Shown: positions 1 to 8,715 of the stretch, in pieces
How positions within the stretch are numbered: position 1 is the first letter of the stretch
Layout of the letters: each line of letters begins with the position of its first letter
Assembly: GCF_032911225.1 (NCBI RefSeq)
Contig: NZ_CP136600.1
Coordinates: forward strand, 1,178,001 to 1,242,000
Origin: Thalassotalea fonticola
GTDB lineage: Bacteria > Pseudomonadota > Gammaproteobacteria > Enterobacterales > Alteromonadaceae
Length of the DNA: 64,000 bases
Direction of reading: 5' to 3'
Program-made: the position numbers and the translations under genes
The notes under the pieces: model-generated
Databases searched by the model: none
Seen by the model: the letters and a program-made list of their open reading frames with translations, nothing else
What the model was told of the DNA's origin: nothing

Positions 1-406
1 CAAACGCTTGCTCACTATCGGTGATACCGATAGGCAATAGTTTATGAGTTTTCAGTATTTTTTTATGGTTGGCTAGTTGACCATTGTGCGCATAAGTAAA
101 GTTTCGTCCCCATAACTCGCGGGTAAAAGGATGGGTATTTTCTAAGCTTACCGGTCCGGCATTGGCTTGTCTTATATGACAAATTACCGCTAAACTTTTT
201 ATCGGGTAGTTAGTAACCAGTTTAGCAATTTCAGAATCAAAGCTTGGTTTAGGGTCTTTAAAAGTACGACAGCCCTTGCCTTCATAAAAAGTAATACCCC
301 AACCATCTTTATGTGGTCCGGTATTACCGCCTCGTTGCATTAAGCCAGCAAAGCTAAAACAAATATCTGTTGGTACGTTGGCACTCATTGCCAATAATTC
401 GCACAT
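1..406 (-). CDS. YafJ-like class II glutamine amidotransferase (partial, 3' end outside window)
   Basis: The frame starts with ATG at 406 and stays open to the window edge, so only the N-terminal 135 or so residues are visible. The protein begins [12 protein letters not shown]; Cys2, exposed after Met removal, is the expected N-terminal nucleophile of Ntn-type class II glutamine amidotransferases. The later stretches [17 protein letters not shown] and HIRQAN, then a [12 protein letters not shown] segment, are typical of the YafJ/GATase_4 family, which hydrolyses glutamine to donate ammonia; the acceptor for YafJ is not known. It is divergent from fadE, the same arrangement as yafJ-fadE in enteric bacteria. 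No RBS oddity is visible. Family assignment is strong; the cellular role is unknown. Confidence 0.85.
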   Translation of the reverse strand, partial: MCELLAMSANVPTDICFSFAGLMQRGGNTGPHKDGWGITFYEGKGCRTFKDPKPSFDSEIAKLVTNYPIKSLAVICHIRQANAGPVSLENTHPFTRELWGRNFTYAHNGQLANHKKILKTHKLLPIGITDSEQAF

Positions 407-598
407 GTAAAGGCCTTATCAATTCTTGTAAAACTTATTTTCTAGTATAACGATTAATTAACATTATTTTCAGTAAAAATTTAACAAAAACTTCAGTAAA
501 AATTAGCTCAATTTGCAGAGTTAATTATACTAATAGTCATACTAACGTTAATAAATTATTTGATCTTGCAACAAAATGTAATTATGCTTAAATAAAAG

Positions 599-615
599 TA
601 GTGGTCAGACCTCTT
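599..615. promoter_or_regulatory. FadR-like operator upstream of fadE
   Basis: The 17-mer TAGTGGTCAGACCTCTT has the intact core TGGTCnGACC and fits the enterobacterial FadR consensus AACTGGTCNGACCAGTT at 12 of 16 specified positions. It ends 25 nt before the fadE GTG start, so a bound repressor would cover the promoter or early transcript. In FadR-controlled systems long-chain acyl-CoA releases the repressor. The match was made by eye; a FadR gene is not in the window. Confidence 0.6.
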
Positions 616-640
616 ATTATAGAGTTATTGGGGAGTTATT

Positions 641-3109
641 GTGGAAGTATTAATCGGTTTATCAGCATTTATTTTAATCACGGGTTATTTAGCCTATACC
701 AGAGCCTCACTTAGTGTATTCACCACGTCGTACGCATTATTAATGTTTATCGGTAGCATGTTTAACTTAGTCGGTGGATTTAGCTGGATCGTATTTATTG
801 CTATTGCAGCAATATTCAATATTAAAAGTTTACGACAAAGCTTAATCAGTGAAAAACTACTTAAAGCTTTCCAAAAAATTATGCCGGAAATGTCTTCAAC
901 TGAAAAAGAAGCATTAAATGCAGGTACTACCTGGTATGAAGCTGAGCTATTTAAAGGCGATCCCGACTGGCAAAAGCTGCATAAATTTCCTCAGCCCCGG
1001 TTAACGCTTGCAGAACAAGCCTTTTTAGATGGCCCGGTAGAGGAAGTCTGTCGTATGTGCGATGACTGGGAAGTTACTCATGAATTGGCCGACCTATCAC
1101 CCCAAGTGTGGCAATACTTAAAAGATAATAGATTTTTTGCCATGATCATCAAAAAACAATATGGCGGATTAGAGTTTAGTGCTTACGCGCAATCTCGAGT
1201 GTTACAAAAACTTAGTAGTGTATCGGCAGTGTTATCAAGTACCGTTGGTGTACCAAACTCATTGGGTCCGGGTGAATTACTACAGCACTATGGCACCAAA
1301 GAACAGCAAGATCATTATCTACCTCGCCTTGCAACGGGTGAAGAGATCCCATGTTTTGCCTTAACTAGCCCCGAAGCGGGATCAGACGCTGGTGCAATAC
1401 CTGATTTTGGCATTATATGTAAGGGTGAGTTTGACGGCAAAGAAGTGTTAGGTATGCGTTTAACTTGGAATAAACGTTACATTACCTTAGCACCGGTTGC
1501 GACAATTCTTGGTTTAGCGTTTAAATTATACGATCCTGACCAGCTTATTGGTGAAGAAAAAGATTTAGGTATTACCTGTGCTTTGATCCCCACTGATATT
1601 AAAGGTGTAATTACCGGTCGTCGTCATTTCCCGCTTAACGTACCATTTCAAAATGGACCAACTCAGGGAGAGAATATTTTTGTACCCCTAGATTTCATCA
1701 TTGGTGGTCAAGATATGGTTGGTCAAGGTTGGCGCATGTTGGTTGAATGTTTATCTGTTGGCCGTGCAATTACCTTACCTTCTACTTCTGCCGGTGGCGT
1801 TAAATCGCTTGCCCTTGCAACGGGTGCCTATAGCCACATTCGTCGCCAATTTAAAATGCCAATAGGTAAAATGGAAGGTGTTGAAGAAGCCCTAGCCCGT
1901 ATTGGCGGCAATGCCTATTTAATGGATGCAGTAACTACAATGAGTACTGGCGCTGTTGATTTAGGTGAAAAACCATCGGTTGTATCAGCCATATGTAAGT
2001 ACCATCTAACTGAAAAAATGCGTGATTGCGTTATCGACTCTATGGATATCCATGGCGGTAAAGGCGTGTGTATGGGGCCTAATAACTACGTAGCACGCGG
2101 TTATCAAGGCGCACCAATAGCTATCACTGTAGAAGGGGCAAATATATTAACGCGTAATATGATCATTTACGGGCAAGGTGCTATTCGTTGTCACCCTTTT
2201 GTATTAGCAGAGCTTGAAGCTGCGGCTAACCCTGATTTTGAGCAAGCAAGTCAAGATTTCGACCAGGCGCTATTCGGCCATATGGGCTTTACTATATCAA
2301 ACATGGTTCGTTCAATTTGGTTCTCATTATCCGGTGCTCATTTAGTTGGTGCGCCGTATAAAGATAAAACGCATCGCTACTACCAGATTATGACTCGTTT
2401 CAGCTCAAATTTAGCGCTATTGTCTGATTTATCTATGGCTGTTCTTGGCGGCGATTTAAAGCGTCGTGAGCGTATGTCAGCGCGTTTAGGTGATGTGTTG
2501 AGTTACTTATATCTGGCATCTGCTACGTTGAAGCGTTTTAACGATGAAGGTCGTCAGAAAGAAGATCAAGCCCTAATGATGTGGGCAATAGAAGATAGCT
2601 TGTATAAATGTGAATTAGCAATTAAAGAGTTAAGCGAGAACTTCCCTAACCGCTTTATTGGTAAAGTATTTAAATTATTGGTTATGCCATTTGGTCCATC
2701 GCTGAAAAAACCAAGTGATGTGTTGGATCACAAAGTATCACAGATACTGCAACAACCTAATGCTGCCCGTACACGTTTAGGCCAAGGCCAGTATTTAAAT
2801 AAAACCGATGGAAGTTTATTAGGAAAATTAGAGTTAACGCTTGAAAACATCATTAAAGCGGAAGCAATTGTAGATAAAATCAATAAAGCAACAGGTAAGC
2901 GCCACGCCATTATCAACTTAGATAAATTAGCTGAAACAGCCCTGATTGATTCATTAATCAGCAAAGATGAAGCTGAATTTTTAACGCTAACTGAACAGCA
3001 ACGCAAAGATGTAATTAACGTTGATGATTTTGATTCTATTGACCTGGTTGCCAATAAAGAAAAACACTTGGCTAACCAAGAGCCGAATAAGGATGAAAAA
3101 GCGGCTTAA
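641..3109 (+). CDS. fadE: acyl-CoA dehydrogenase FadE
   Basis: This encodes an 822-residue, membrane-anchored FadE-type acyl-CoA dehydrogenase, close to the usual length of about 815. It catalyses the first oxidation of fatty acid beta-oxidation, acyl-CoA to trans-2-enoyl-CoA, using FAD. Residues 1-60 form two hydrophobic segments. The acyl-CoA dehydrogenase core follows (about 130-510), with the substrate/FAD motif [13 protein letters not shown] near 240-252 and the catalytic Glu at about 498 in [11 protein letters not shown]. The C-terminal extension is specific to the FadE group. The GTG start at 641 is preceded by GGGAG. A FadR-like box lies just upstream and a hairpin follows at 3164. 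It is distinct from the shorter acyl-CoA dehydrogenases of the catabolic island. Confidence 0.95.
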   Translation: MEVLIGLSAFILITGYLAYTRASLSVFTTSYALLMFIGSMFNLVGGFSWIVFIAIAAIFNIKSLRQSLISEKLLKAFQKIMPEMSSTEKEALNAGTTWYEAELFKGDPDWQKLHKFPQPRLTLAEQAFLDGPVEEVCRMCDDWEVTHELADLSPQVWQYLKDNRFFAMIIKKQYGGLEFSAYAQSRVLQKLSSVSAVLSSTVGVPNSLGPGELLQHYGTKEQQDHYLPRLATGEEIPCFALTSPEAGSDAGAIPDFGIICKGEFDGKEVLGMRLTWNKRYITLAPVATILGLAFKLYDPDQLIGEEKDLGITCALIPTDIKGVITGRRHFPLNVPFQNGPTQGENIFVPLDFIIGGQDMVGQGWRMLVECLSVGRAITLPSTSAGGVKSLALATGAYSHIRRQFKMPIGKMEGVEEALARIGGNAYLMDAVTTMSTGAVDLGEKPSVVSAICKYHLTEKMRDCVIDSMDIHGGKGVCMGPNNYVARGYQGAPIAITVEGANILTRNMIIYGQGAIRCHPFVLAELEAAANPDFEQASQDFDQALFGHMGFTISNMVRSIWFSLSGAHLVGAPYKDKTHRYYQIMTRFSSNLALLSDLSMAVLGGDLKRRERMSARLGDVLSYLYLASATLKRFNDEGRQKEDQALMMWAIEDSLYKCELAIKELSENFPNRFIGKVFKLLVMPFGPSLKKPSDVLDHKVSQILQQPNAARTRLGQGQYLNKTDGSLLGKLELTLENIIKAEAIVDKINKATGKRHAIINLDKLAETALIDSLISKDEAEFLTLTEQQRKDVINVDDFDSIDLVANKEKHLANQEPNKDEKAA

Positions 3110-3117
3110 GACTAATT

Positions 3118-3372
3118 TAAGAAACGAGAACGCTAGAAGCGAAGAGCAAGATCCTGAAACTATAAAGCCTGCGTTCCAGCGAATGCTGGCTTTATCATTT
3201 AAGAAACGAGATTGTTAGAAACGAGAGACGAAGAGCATTTCTAGTTGATGTTAACCCCCTACCATTTCCAAAGACCCTATCATTTGCTGAACTTGTTTCC
3301 GGATCTAAAGTTAATCTGGATCCTGAAACTGGTTCAGGAAGGAGTAAGAATCGTCGTTTCTCGTTTCTAAGA
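3118..3372. repeat. intergenic repeat patch (AAGAAACGAGA units)
   Basis: Two direct copies of a unit beginning AAGAAACGAGA and ending GAAGAGC lie at 3119-3147 and 3201-3236. An inverted related copy (TCGTCGTTTCTCGTTTCTAA) lies at 3351-3370. ATCCTGAAACT also occurs twice, near 3151 and 3330. No credible reading frame fills the patch. It looks like a dispersed genomic repeat inserted between fadE and the AraC gene; similar elements elsewhere in the genome are an inference. Confidence 0.55.
3164..3193 (+). terminator. probable fadE terminator hairpin
   Basis: AAAGCC-t-GC pairs with GC-t-GGCTTT around a 12-nt loop, 55 nt after the fadE stop, followed by a weak T-rich run. The hairpin sits inside the repeat patch. 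Confidence 0.5.
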
Positions 3373-3376
3373 ATAT

Positions 3377-4411
3377 CTACCCCGCTAAAGCATAAGAATC
3401 GATTTGCGAATTTTTATATTCCAATGGCGTTAAACCAAACCAAGCCTTAAACGCCCGTGAAAAATTACTATAGCTGTAATAGCCCAATTTAAACGAAATT
3501 TGCTCCAGATTTGTGCTGTTATCCCTTATCAGTTGTACCGCCGATTTCTTTCGCAAGTTATCAACAATTTCCTGAAAATTAGTATCTTCATTATTGAGCT
3601 TATTTTGCAGTGTACTTTCGGACATACCACAAATTTTTGCGACATTGAGTTTATTACATTTACCTTGTGCTAATAGCTCTGTAACTATTGTCGTTACTTT
3701 AGAGGTAAGGTCAAAATCATAACTACGTTGTAAAAATTCAAACACCATTTTATCTGATTTTTCAGCCAACTCTTCATTTGCCCATGGAAATTCAATATCG
3801 AGCTCTGCATTATCAAAAAGAACCATGGTCTTATTAGCAGAAAATTCAATCTCGCAATCAAAATAATCAATGTAATCCTGAAGAATGTCTTCTTTCGGAG
3901 TCCAGGTTAAGCATATTTTTTTAGCTTTAAAATTTGGTCCAATTGATAATTTAAGTAACTTGATGGTTAATGCAGAAAAAACATCAGAATAAAAATTTGA
4001 ATTTACGCTGTTAAGATCAACGGTTTCTTTAATGGTTAGGTAGCTTTGTGATTCATCTTCAATGAAATCAACATCAATTAGGCTAGTTATAAATGCAAAA
4101 CCAGTGCTGTAACGCAGGCAAAAATCCCTTAATGACGAACTAAACAATAATCCGGTGCCAAAGCTATTAAAAATTGCTGGATTCAAATGTTCACAGGCTT
4201 TAATCGCAACGACAGGAGATGTTTCTTTTATCATTAAATTAATATAGTCAGAGCATCGCTGCTCAGGAATGCGCTTATAAATATTGTTAAGTTCGTTGCT
4301 ATTAATTCCACAAGATTTAAGGATTGCATCAACATCTAATGAATACTGTTCAATAACCGAATGCATAAAAGTAAGACCACCACTGGAACTGCTCGCTAAT
4401 AATTTCTTCAT
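3377..4411 (-). CDS. AraC-family transcriptional regulator (arabinose-binding-like N-domain)
   Basis: A 344-residue regulator. The N-terminal two thirds resemble the AraC 'arabinose-binding' sensory domain found in OruR/ArgR-type activators of catabolic genes. Residues about 235-335 form the double helix-turn-helix, ending in the family signature around QISFKLGYYSYSNFSRAFKAWFGLTPLEYK. Ligand unknown. A near-perfect copy of the recurrent TCACCC-N4-GGGTGA palindrome lies about 60 nt upstream of the start, the same distance as for the AraC gene at 24708-25715. This suggests that both belong to, or control, the regulon and may be autoregulated. It is separated from the catabolic island by the HlyD and LysR genes. 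AraC family is certain; its target is inferred. Confidence 0.88.
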   Translation of the reverse strand: MKKLLASSSSGGLTFMHSVIEQYSLDVDAILKSCGINSNELNNIYKRIPEQRCSDYINLMIKETSPVVAIKACEHLNPAIFNSFGTGLLFSSSLRDFCLRYSTGFAFITSLIDVDFIEDESQSYLTIKETVDLNSVNSNFYSDVFSALTIKLLKLSIGPNFKAKKICLTWTPKEDILQDYIDYFDCEIEFSANKTMVLFDNAELDIEFPWANEELAEKSDKMVFEFLQRSYDFDLTSKVTTIVTELLAQGKCNKLNVAKICGMSESTLQNKLNNEDTNFQEIVDNLRKKSAVQLIRDNSTNLEQISFKLGYYSYSNFSRAFKAWFGLTPLEYKNSQIDSYALAG

Positions 4412-4469
4412 GCTATATATCCTATGAATAAAGTGGAAAACAGTTTAACGATAAAACCATTTTTGTTAA

Positions 4470-4485
4470 CCACCCTTATGGGTGA
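4470..4485. promoter_or_regulatory. regulon palindrome, near-perfect copy (AraC gene upstream region)
   Basis: CCACCC-TTAT-GGGTGA: the inner CACCC/GGGTG arms are perfect and only the outermost left base departs from the consensus TCACCC-N4-GGGTGA. It lies 59 nt upstream of the AraC start at 4411. The right flank (AATCGTCAATAAAA) resembles those of other copies. Confidence 0.7.
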
Positions 4486-4807
4486 ATCGTCAATAAAATC
4501 AAATAAAACCTTTTAATTACAGTCCATTAAACAAATACGTTGACTCAATATAACTAATAAAAAAAAGCAATATCAAAGCACTACTTCTGATATTGCCAAA
4601 ACTTTATTATGTTAAAAAATACTTTATTAATAAGCATTAAGCCTGATGACAAGTTTAATACCGAGTTCGTTAATAAAGTGAGGATATTTTAATAATTAGA
4701 AGGGTTAATAGCCAATGCTATATGAGTATAATAATTATGCATCAAGCGCATAATTCACCCAGAGCCTAAGAATTAAAAGTACAAATGAAGAGCGATAAGC
4801 AAAAAAA
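4486..4807. other. intergenic stretch with no recognised gene
   Basis: About 320 nt of AT-rich DNA between the AraC operator and the terminator of the HlyD unit. I see no credible open frame, tRNA or further palindrome. Confidence 0.5.
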
Positions 4808-4849
4808 GAACTATAAGACAAAAAGCGCAAAACGTTTATCTTATAGTTC
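4808..4849 (-). terminator. terminator of the HlyD-family unit
   Basis: Perfect 11-bp stem GAACTATAAGA / TCTTATAGTTC (4808-4818 and 4839-4849), followed on the minus strand by a run of seven T. It lies 18 nt beyond the HlyD-family stop. Confidence 0.8.
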
Positions 4850-4867
4850 GATATTATATTTAATTAA

Positions 4868-5857
4868 CTACATAGCGTTAAGATAGGCTTTATAGGCTTT
4901 AAGCCTAACCGTAGCAGCGCCGACAATATCCATAAAACCCAATATTGGTAAAGGTTTACTTGCTGAAATCCACGCAGAGCCTGTTGCACCAATTGGCACA
5001 TTATAGCCCTCAGGTTGGATAAACTCGATTACCACGGTACGACCATGAGCGCTCATGTTTTGACCAACATGTTGACGTACTTGTTGGTCAACACCACGAG
5101 ATGAGATCATCGCTTCGCCTGTTCCTGCGGTAATACTGTGTACCCTACCTCTAAAAATTTCCCCCGGATAAGCATTAACATAAAACTCGGCAAACTGGCC
5201 TATTTTGATGTAGCGATAAGATTGATCAGGTATGCGCATTTCTACAAACTTTTTACTGGTATCATAAATATGCATATTACCTATACGTGAACCCGCCGCA
5301 ATGTTAGTGATAGACATTTGGCCATCAAAAGGAGCACGGATCTCTTTTCTTGATTGATCAAAACGAGCTTTTTCTAGATCTGCTTCAAGCTTAGCCTTTG
5401 CTGAAATAGCCCCTTTTAAATTAGATTTTACGGTTTCAATCTGACGCTCAGCGAAAACACCTGGTGCTTCAACACTACGCTGAATATCACGTTTACTTTG
5501 AGCAATAACTTCTTCTTGCTGCTCAATCTCAGCCTGAATACCTTGCATAATAGATGAAGACTCGGTATCTACAAGGGTATAGATTAAATCACCTTTTTTT
5601 AGTATTTGATTATGGGTGACGTAAATGTCTTTAATTTGTTCACCAACTAATGGGCTCAAAACAGCGTGTGGAGCTTTTACGGTTGAACTGTCGGTTAAGT
5701 CTGCAGGAGACCAAAAACGATGCGCGGTAAATAACATAAAGCATATGAACCCGCCTAAACCGACAATTCTAACAGCATTCTTTAATGTCCATTCAATGAC
5801 ACCAAGCTTTACCAGAATCCACATAATAAGAATGTAAGGGAGCATTATTTCTTTCAT
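4868..5857 (-). CDS. HlyD-family membrane fusion (periplasmic adaptor) protein
   Basis: A 329-residue adaptor of the HlyD/EmrA type. It has one N-terminal membrane segment, two in close succession at about 5-45. Next come a biotinyl-lipoyl half-motif (HAVLSPLVGEQIKDIYVTHN, about 84-103), an alpha-helical coiled-coil hairpin (about 110-170), and the second lipoyl half and beta-barrel (RAPFDGQMSITN onward). Such proteins bridge an inner-membrane pump to an outer-membrane channel, but no pump ATPase or MFS gene is adjacent. The ATG overlaps the preceding stop by one base (TAATG), so it is translationally coupled to the small membrane protein. The pairing resembles E. coli yiaV/yiaW and yibH/yibI. 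Substrate unknown. Confidence 0.85.
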   Translation of the reverse strand: MKEIMLPYILIMWILVKLGVIEWTLKNAVRIVGLGGFICFMLFTAHRFWSPADLTDSSTVKAPHAVLSPLVGEQIKDIYVTHNQILKKGDLIYTLVDTESSSIMQGIQAEIEQQEEVIAQSKRDIQRSVEAPGVFAERQIETVKSNLKGAISAKAKLEADLEKARFDQSRKEIRAPFDGQMSITNIAAGSRIGNMHIYDTSKKFVEMRIPDQSYRYIKIGQFAEFYVNAYPGEIFRGRVHSITAGTGEAMISSRGVDQQVRQHVGQNMSAHGRTVVIEFIQPEGYNVPIGATGSAWISASKPLPILGFMDIVGAATVRLKAYKAYLNAM

Positions 5858-6348
5858 TATTTATTTTCCTTATTATCTTCTGCTGAGCGATTATCTTTAT
5901 GAATAATATTTGATAACCAGTCACCGATATGAGACCAACTGGTGAACGCAATAATTATCGCTAATACCCACCACGCCTTATGAATAAATAAACCACAAAG
6001 TGATAATGCAAACACTAACTGCAATTGCGGCGATGCGTTCGCTTCAGCTTTATGTACAGCCACTTCATGTAGTTCCCATAATAAATACCCAATATAAGCA
6101 AATACCGATAATGTAATAAAAAAGATCAACCCCATAAAAATTTCAGAATCAAGTAACCCTAAAATAGTTGGGTATCCGTCAGAAAAATAACTTTCTGGTA
6201 AGTCTTTGCCATGTATTTCTCCTAAAAACGACAGTGCTTTAGCAATAGCGCCTACAACCACGATAAAAATTACAGCTTTAACGATAAAACTAATTATCTT
6301 CATCCCTAAGCTCTTGTTGGTTTTTTCAACAGTTGAAACTTCAGACAT
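5857..6348 (-). CDS. small inner-membrane protein coupled to HlyD-family adaptor
   Basis: A protein of about 163 residues with three or four predicted membrane segments, including a hydrophobic stretch from about residue 15, one in the FMGLIFFITLSVFAYIGYLL region and one in LVFALSLCGLFI onward. I chose the ATG at 6348 over the longer ATG at 6369 because AAGGA lies 8 nt before it, whereas the upstream ATG has no Shine-Dalgarno sequence. It precedes and overlaps the HlyD-family gene by one base, like the two-gene yiaW-yiaV or yibI-yibH units whose small partner is a DUF3302-type membrane protein. I cannot confirm membership of that family. Function unknown. Confidence 0.7.
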   Translation of the reverse strand: MSEVSTVEKTNKSLGMKIISFIVKAVIFIVVVGAIAKALSFLGEIHGKDLPESYFSDGYPTILGLLDSEIFMGLIFFITLSVFAYIGYLLWELHEVAVHKAEANASPQLQLVFALSLCGLFIHKAWWVLAIIIAFTSWSHIGDWLSNIIHKDNRSAEDNKENK

Positions 6349-6501
6349 ATACGATTCCTTAAAAATCATTGTAAATTGGTTATATATTTGTTAACTAAGT
6401 TAATTTTAAGCTAGATTTCAGATAATCAAAGTGACTTTTAATCATATATATTATGCAAGTGATTAATAATCATAATTAACTATTTGTTTATTTAGCTTAT
6501 A

Positions 6502-7449
6502 TTAAGAAAGCTTCTCTATTTGGTTCAAAAGTTTTTCTTTAAACCACTGATGGGCTTTACTATTTTCTGACCGTTTATGCTCGAGTAAAAAAAATTCGAT
6601 CATGTCTTTTTTTGGTAAATTGAATTCATAAACAGCTACGAAATGATTAATTAAATCAAGACTGTTTATTAATAGACTTGGACCTACAAATAAACAATCA
6701 CTGTTTTCCATAATTTCTAACAGCATTTGCAATTGGCTGGTTTTATATAAAGGCTCTTTGCTTGCCCCTCTTTTAGCTAGCATTATCTCAACAGGACCAG
6801 TAAATTTTGCACTCTGATTATTTTCAACATTTAACGAAACGAAGTCATAGGTTAAACAATCATCTAATGTTACTTGTTTTTTGTTAGTCAATGGATGATC
6901 TTTGCGTGCAAATATAACCGTCTTTACTATGCCTATAGACATGGCGTTAAATCTTGGCGGAATGTCTTTTGCAACGTGAATCGCAAAATCTAAGGTACCA
7001 GCTTCTAGTAAATCAAACGGATTAGATTTTGCCGTACTTTCGATTAATTGAATACTTGGCGCTTCTTTATGTAATAAGTTAAATAACGGTAATATTAAGT
7101 TATGACTTAATATCGAAGGTATCGATATTGAAAAGCTTTGCTCACAAGTTAACGGGTCAAACTCTTCTGACGACAAAATGCTATTTAAACTTTCGAGCGC
7201 ATGGGGAAGCATTCGCTCAAGTTCTAACGCTTTCGCTGTAGGGCTAATACCGACAGAAGTTCGGTAAAACAGTTGATCGTCAAATAAATCTCTAAGCCTT
7301 TGTAACGTTCTGCTCATTGCTGGTTGAGTAATAAACAATGTTTCAGCCGACTTGCCAACATGGCGCTCTTTTAACAACACACTTAACGACACCAACAAGT
7401 TTAAATCTATGCGAGATAATTTTTGTTCTAATATCTTCATTTTATGCAC
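6502..7449 (-). CDS. LysR-family transcriptional regulator
   Basis: A 315-residue LysR-type regulator. The N-terminal winged helix-turn-helix (about residues 12-70) has the signature ETLFITQPAMSRTLQRLRD and the following DDQLFYRT. The C-terminal periplasmic-binding-protein-like domain (about 95-300) would sense an unknown co-inducer. It is divergent from the SDR gene at 7653, with a 203-nt shared upstream region holding a copy of the regulon palindrome (7553-7568). LysR proteins typically control the divergent neighbour, so the SDR is the first candidate target. The palindrome does not fit the usual T-N11-A LysR box, so it may be the site of another regulator. Confidence 0.9.
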   Translation of the reverse strand: MHKMKILEQKLSRIDLNLLVSLSVLLKERHVGKSAETLFITQPAMSRTLQRLRDLFDDQLFYRTSVGISPTAKALELERMLPHALESLNSILSSEEFDPLTCEQSFSISIPSILSHNLILPLFNLLHKEAPSIQLIESTAKSNPFDLLEAGTLDFAIHVAKDIPPRFNAMSIGIVKTVIFARKDHPLTNKKQVTLDDCLTYDFVSLNVENNQSAKFTGPVEIMLAKRGASKEPLYKTSQLQMLLEIMENSDCLFVGPSLLINSLDLINHFVAVYEFNLPKKDMIEFFLLEHKRSENSKAHQWFKEKLLNQIEKLS

Positions 7450-7552
7450 TCAAGTTATATTACTCATTAACTATATGCTAGAAAAATAGATAATGCATAA
7501 TTTAAATTTGTCAATAAGTGTTCCTCACATTTTGCTTTATTTGTTTTAATTT

Positions 7553-7568
7553 TCACCCGAAAGGATGA
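7553..7568. promoter_or_regulatory. regulon palindrome, one mismatch (LysR/SDR divergent region)
   Basis: TCACCC-GAAA-GGATGA differs from the consensus at one base in the right arm. It is 84 nt before the SDR start at 7653 and 103 nt before the divergent LysR start. Confidence 0.6.
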
Positions 7569-7652
7569 GTGTCCTTTTAATTATGGTGCAGTAGTCTTTA
7601 TCTATAAATCTGAAATGTATAGAAAACAGACAGCAACAAGTAGAGAGAAAAA

Positions 7653-8420
7653 ATGAACTCATTTGAAAATAAAGTAGTAATAGTAACTGGCGCATCGGCA
7701 GGTATTGGTAGAGCAACCGCATTAGAATTTGCCAACCAGGGTGCAAAAGTAGCTCTTGCTGACATTAATCAAGCCGGCATTGAAGCTACTGCACAATTAA
7801 TCAAAGACAACGGTGGTGAAGTACTTGTTGTTGTTACTAACGTTGCTAATATGCAGGATTGCCAAAACATGGTTGATAAAACTGTTGAAAAATATGGCAA
7901 GCTTGACGTAATTTTTAACAATGCAGGTATCGCCGGTGAGCGAGCATTAGTGGAAGACACAACAACAGAAATGTGGCAAAAAGTCATCGATATTAATTTA
8001 AATGGTGTGTTCTTTTGTACTAAAGCGGCTATTCCTGCCATGTTAGAAAATGGCAGCGGCGTTATCATAAATACAGCTTCAGTTGACGGACTCGTTGGTA
8101 TGAGTACCATTTCACCTTACGTTGCGGCTAAACATGGTGTCGTTGGTTTAACGAAATCTACGGCCTTAGAGTACAGCAGAAAAGGGATTCGTTGTGTTGC
8201 TGTTTGCCCTGGCTATATTGTGACTGATATGACTGAGGAAAGTTTTGCTAATGAGGAAAAAGAATTATTTAATTCGATGATCCCTTTAGGGCGTGGAGCT
8301 ACCCCACAAGAGGTTGCCAATTTTGTTACTTGGTTAGGATCAGATCAAGCCAGTTATATGAACGGTTCGGCTCATCAAATTGATGGAGGTTTATTAGCCG
8401 GCATGGGGATTGTTGAGTAA
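7653..8420 (+). CDS. short-chain dehydrogenase/reductase (classical SDR)
   Basis: A 255-residue classical SDR. The nucleotide-binding motif TGASAGIG is at residues 12-19, an acidic residue at Asp37 ends the second strand and favours NAD(H), NNAG lies at 89-92, and the catalytic set is Ser143, Tyr156 and Lys160. It probably oxidises or reduces an alcohol/ketone on a ring or acyl chain; the substrate cannot be read from sequence. It is monocistronic, with its own palindrome upstream and a strong terminator downstream, and is the first gene of the catabolic island. It is not a close copy of the other three SDRs here. The start is preceded by a purine-rich GAGAGAAAA. Confidence 0.9.
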   Translation: MNSFENKVVIVTGASAGIGRATALEFANQGAKVALADINQAGIEATAQLIKDNGGEVLVVVTNVANMQDCQNMVDKTVEKYGKLDVIFNNAGIAGERALVEDTTTEMWQKVIDINLNGVFFCTKAAIPAMLENGSGVIINTASVDGLVGMSTISPYVAAKHGVVGLTKSTALEYSRKGIRCVAVCPGYIVTDMTEESFANEEKELFNSMIPLGRGATPQEVANFVTWLGSDQASYMNGSAHQIDGGLLAGMGIVE

Positions 8421-8487
8421 CCTTCATAGTCCTTTAATACTATCAACGGTTTTAACACCCTGTAAAAAATAGAGACTGACTAACTTG

Positions 8488-8513
8488 AGTCGACAAGCAA
8501 TTGCTTGTCGACT
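8488..8513 (+). terminator. terminator after SDR gene
   Basis: A perfect 26-nt palindrome (AGTCGACAAGCAA followed by its complement) with T6 immediately after, 67 nt past the SDR stop. Confidence 0.85.
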
Positions 8514-8630
8514 TTTTTATTTTTATCTGTCTAAAAATACAATTATTAACAATGCACTAACAACTAAACAACAAACGTAACATTATGATATTTATACTTT
8601 AAAACAAGTTTTTGGAGCTGAATTCAAAAT

Positions 8631-8646
8631 TCACCCCTTAGGGTGA
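8631..8646. promoter_or_regulatory. regulon palindrome, perfect (set 1 operon)
   Basis: TCACCC-CTTA-GGGTGA, ending 69 nt before the chosen start of the set 1 acyl-CoA dehydrogenase. A TTGTCA hexamer that could serve as a -35 element begins 3 nt after the site, consistent with an activator abutting RNA polymerase. The -10 is not clear. Confidence 0.75.
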
Positions 8647-8715
8647 TATTGTCAAAAAAGCATACGTATTACTGTCAATGCATAAGTAAATCCCATTCAA
8701 CTTATGGAAACGAAT

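Noticed and set aside
7553..7568. Palindrome as a LysR binding box for the divergent LysR gene
   Set aside because: It does not fit T-N11-A, and the same palindrome occurs at many promoters far from any LysR gene.
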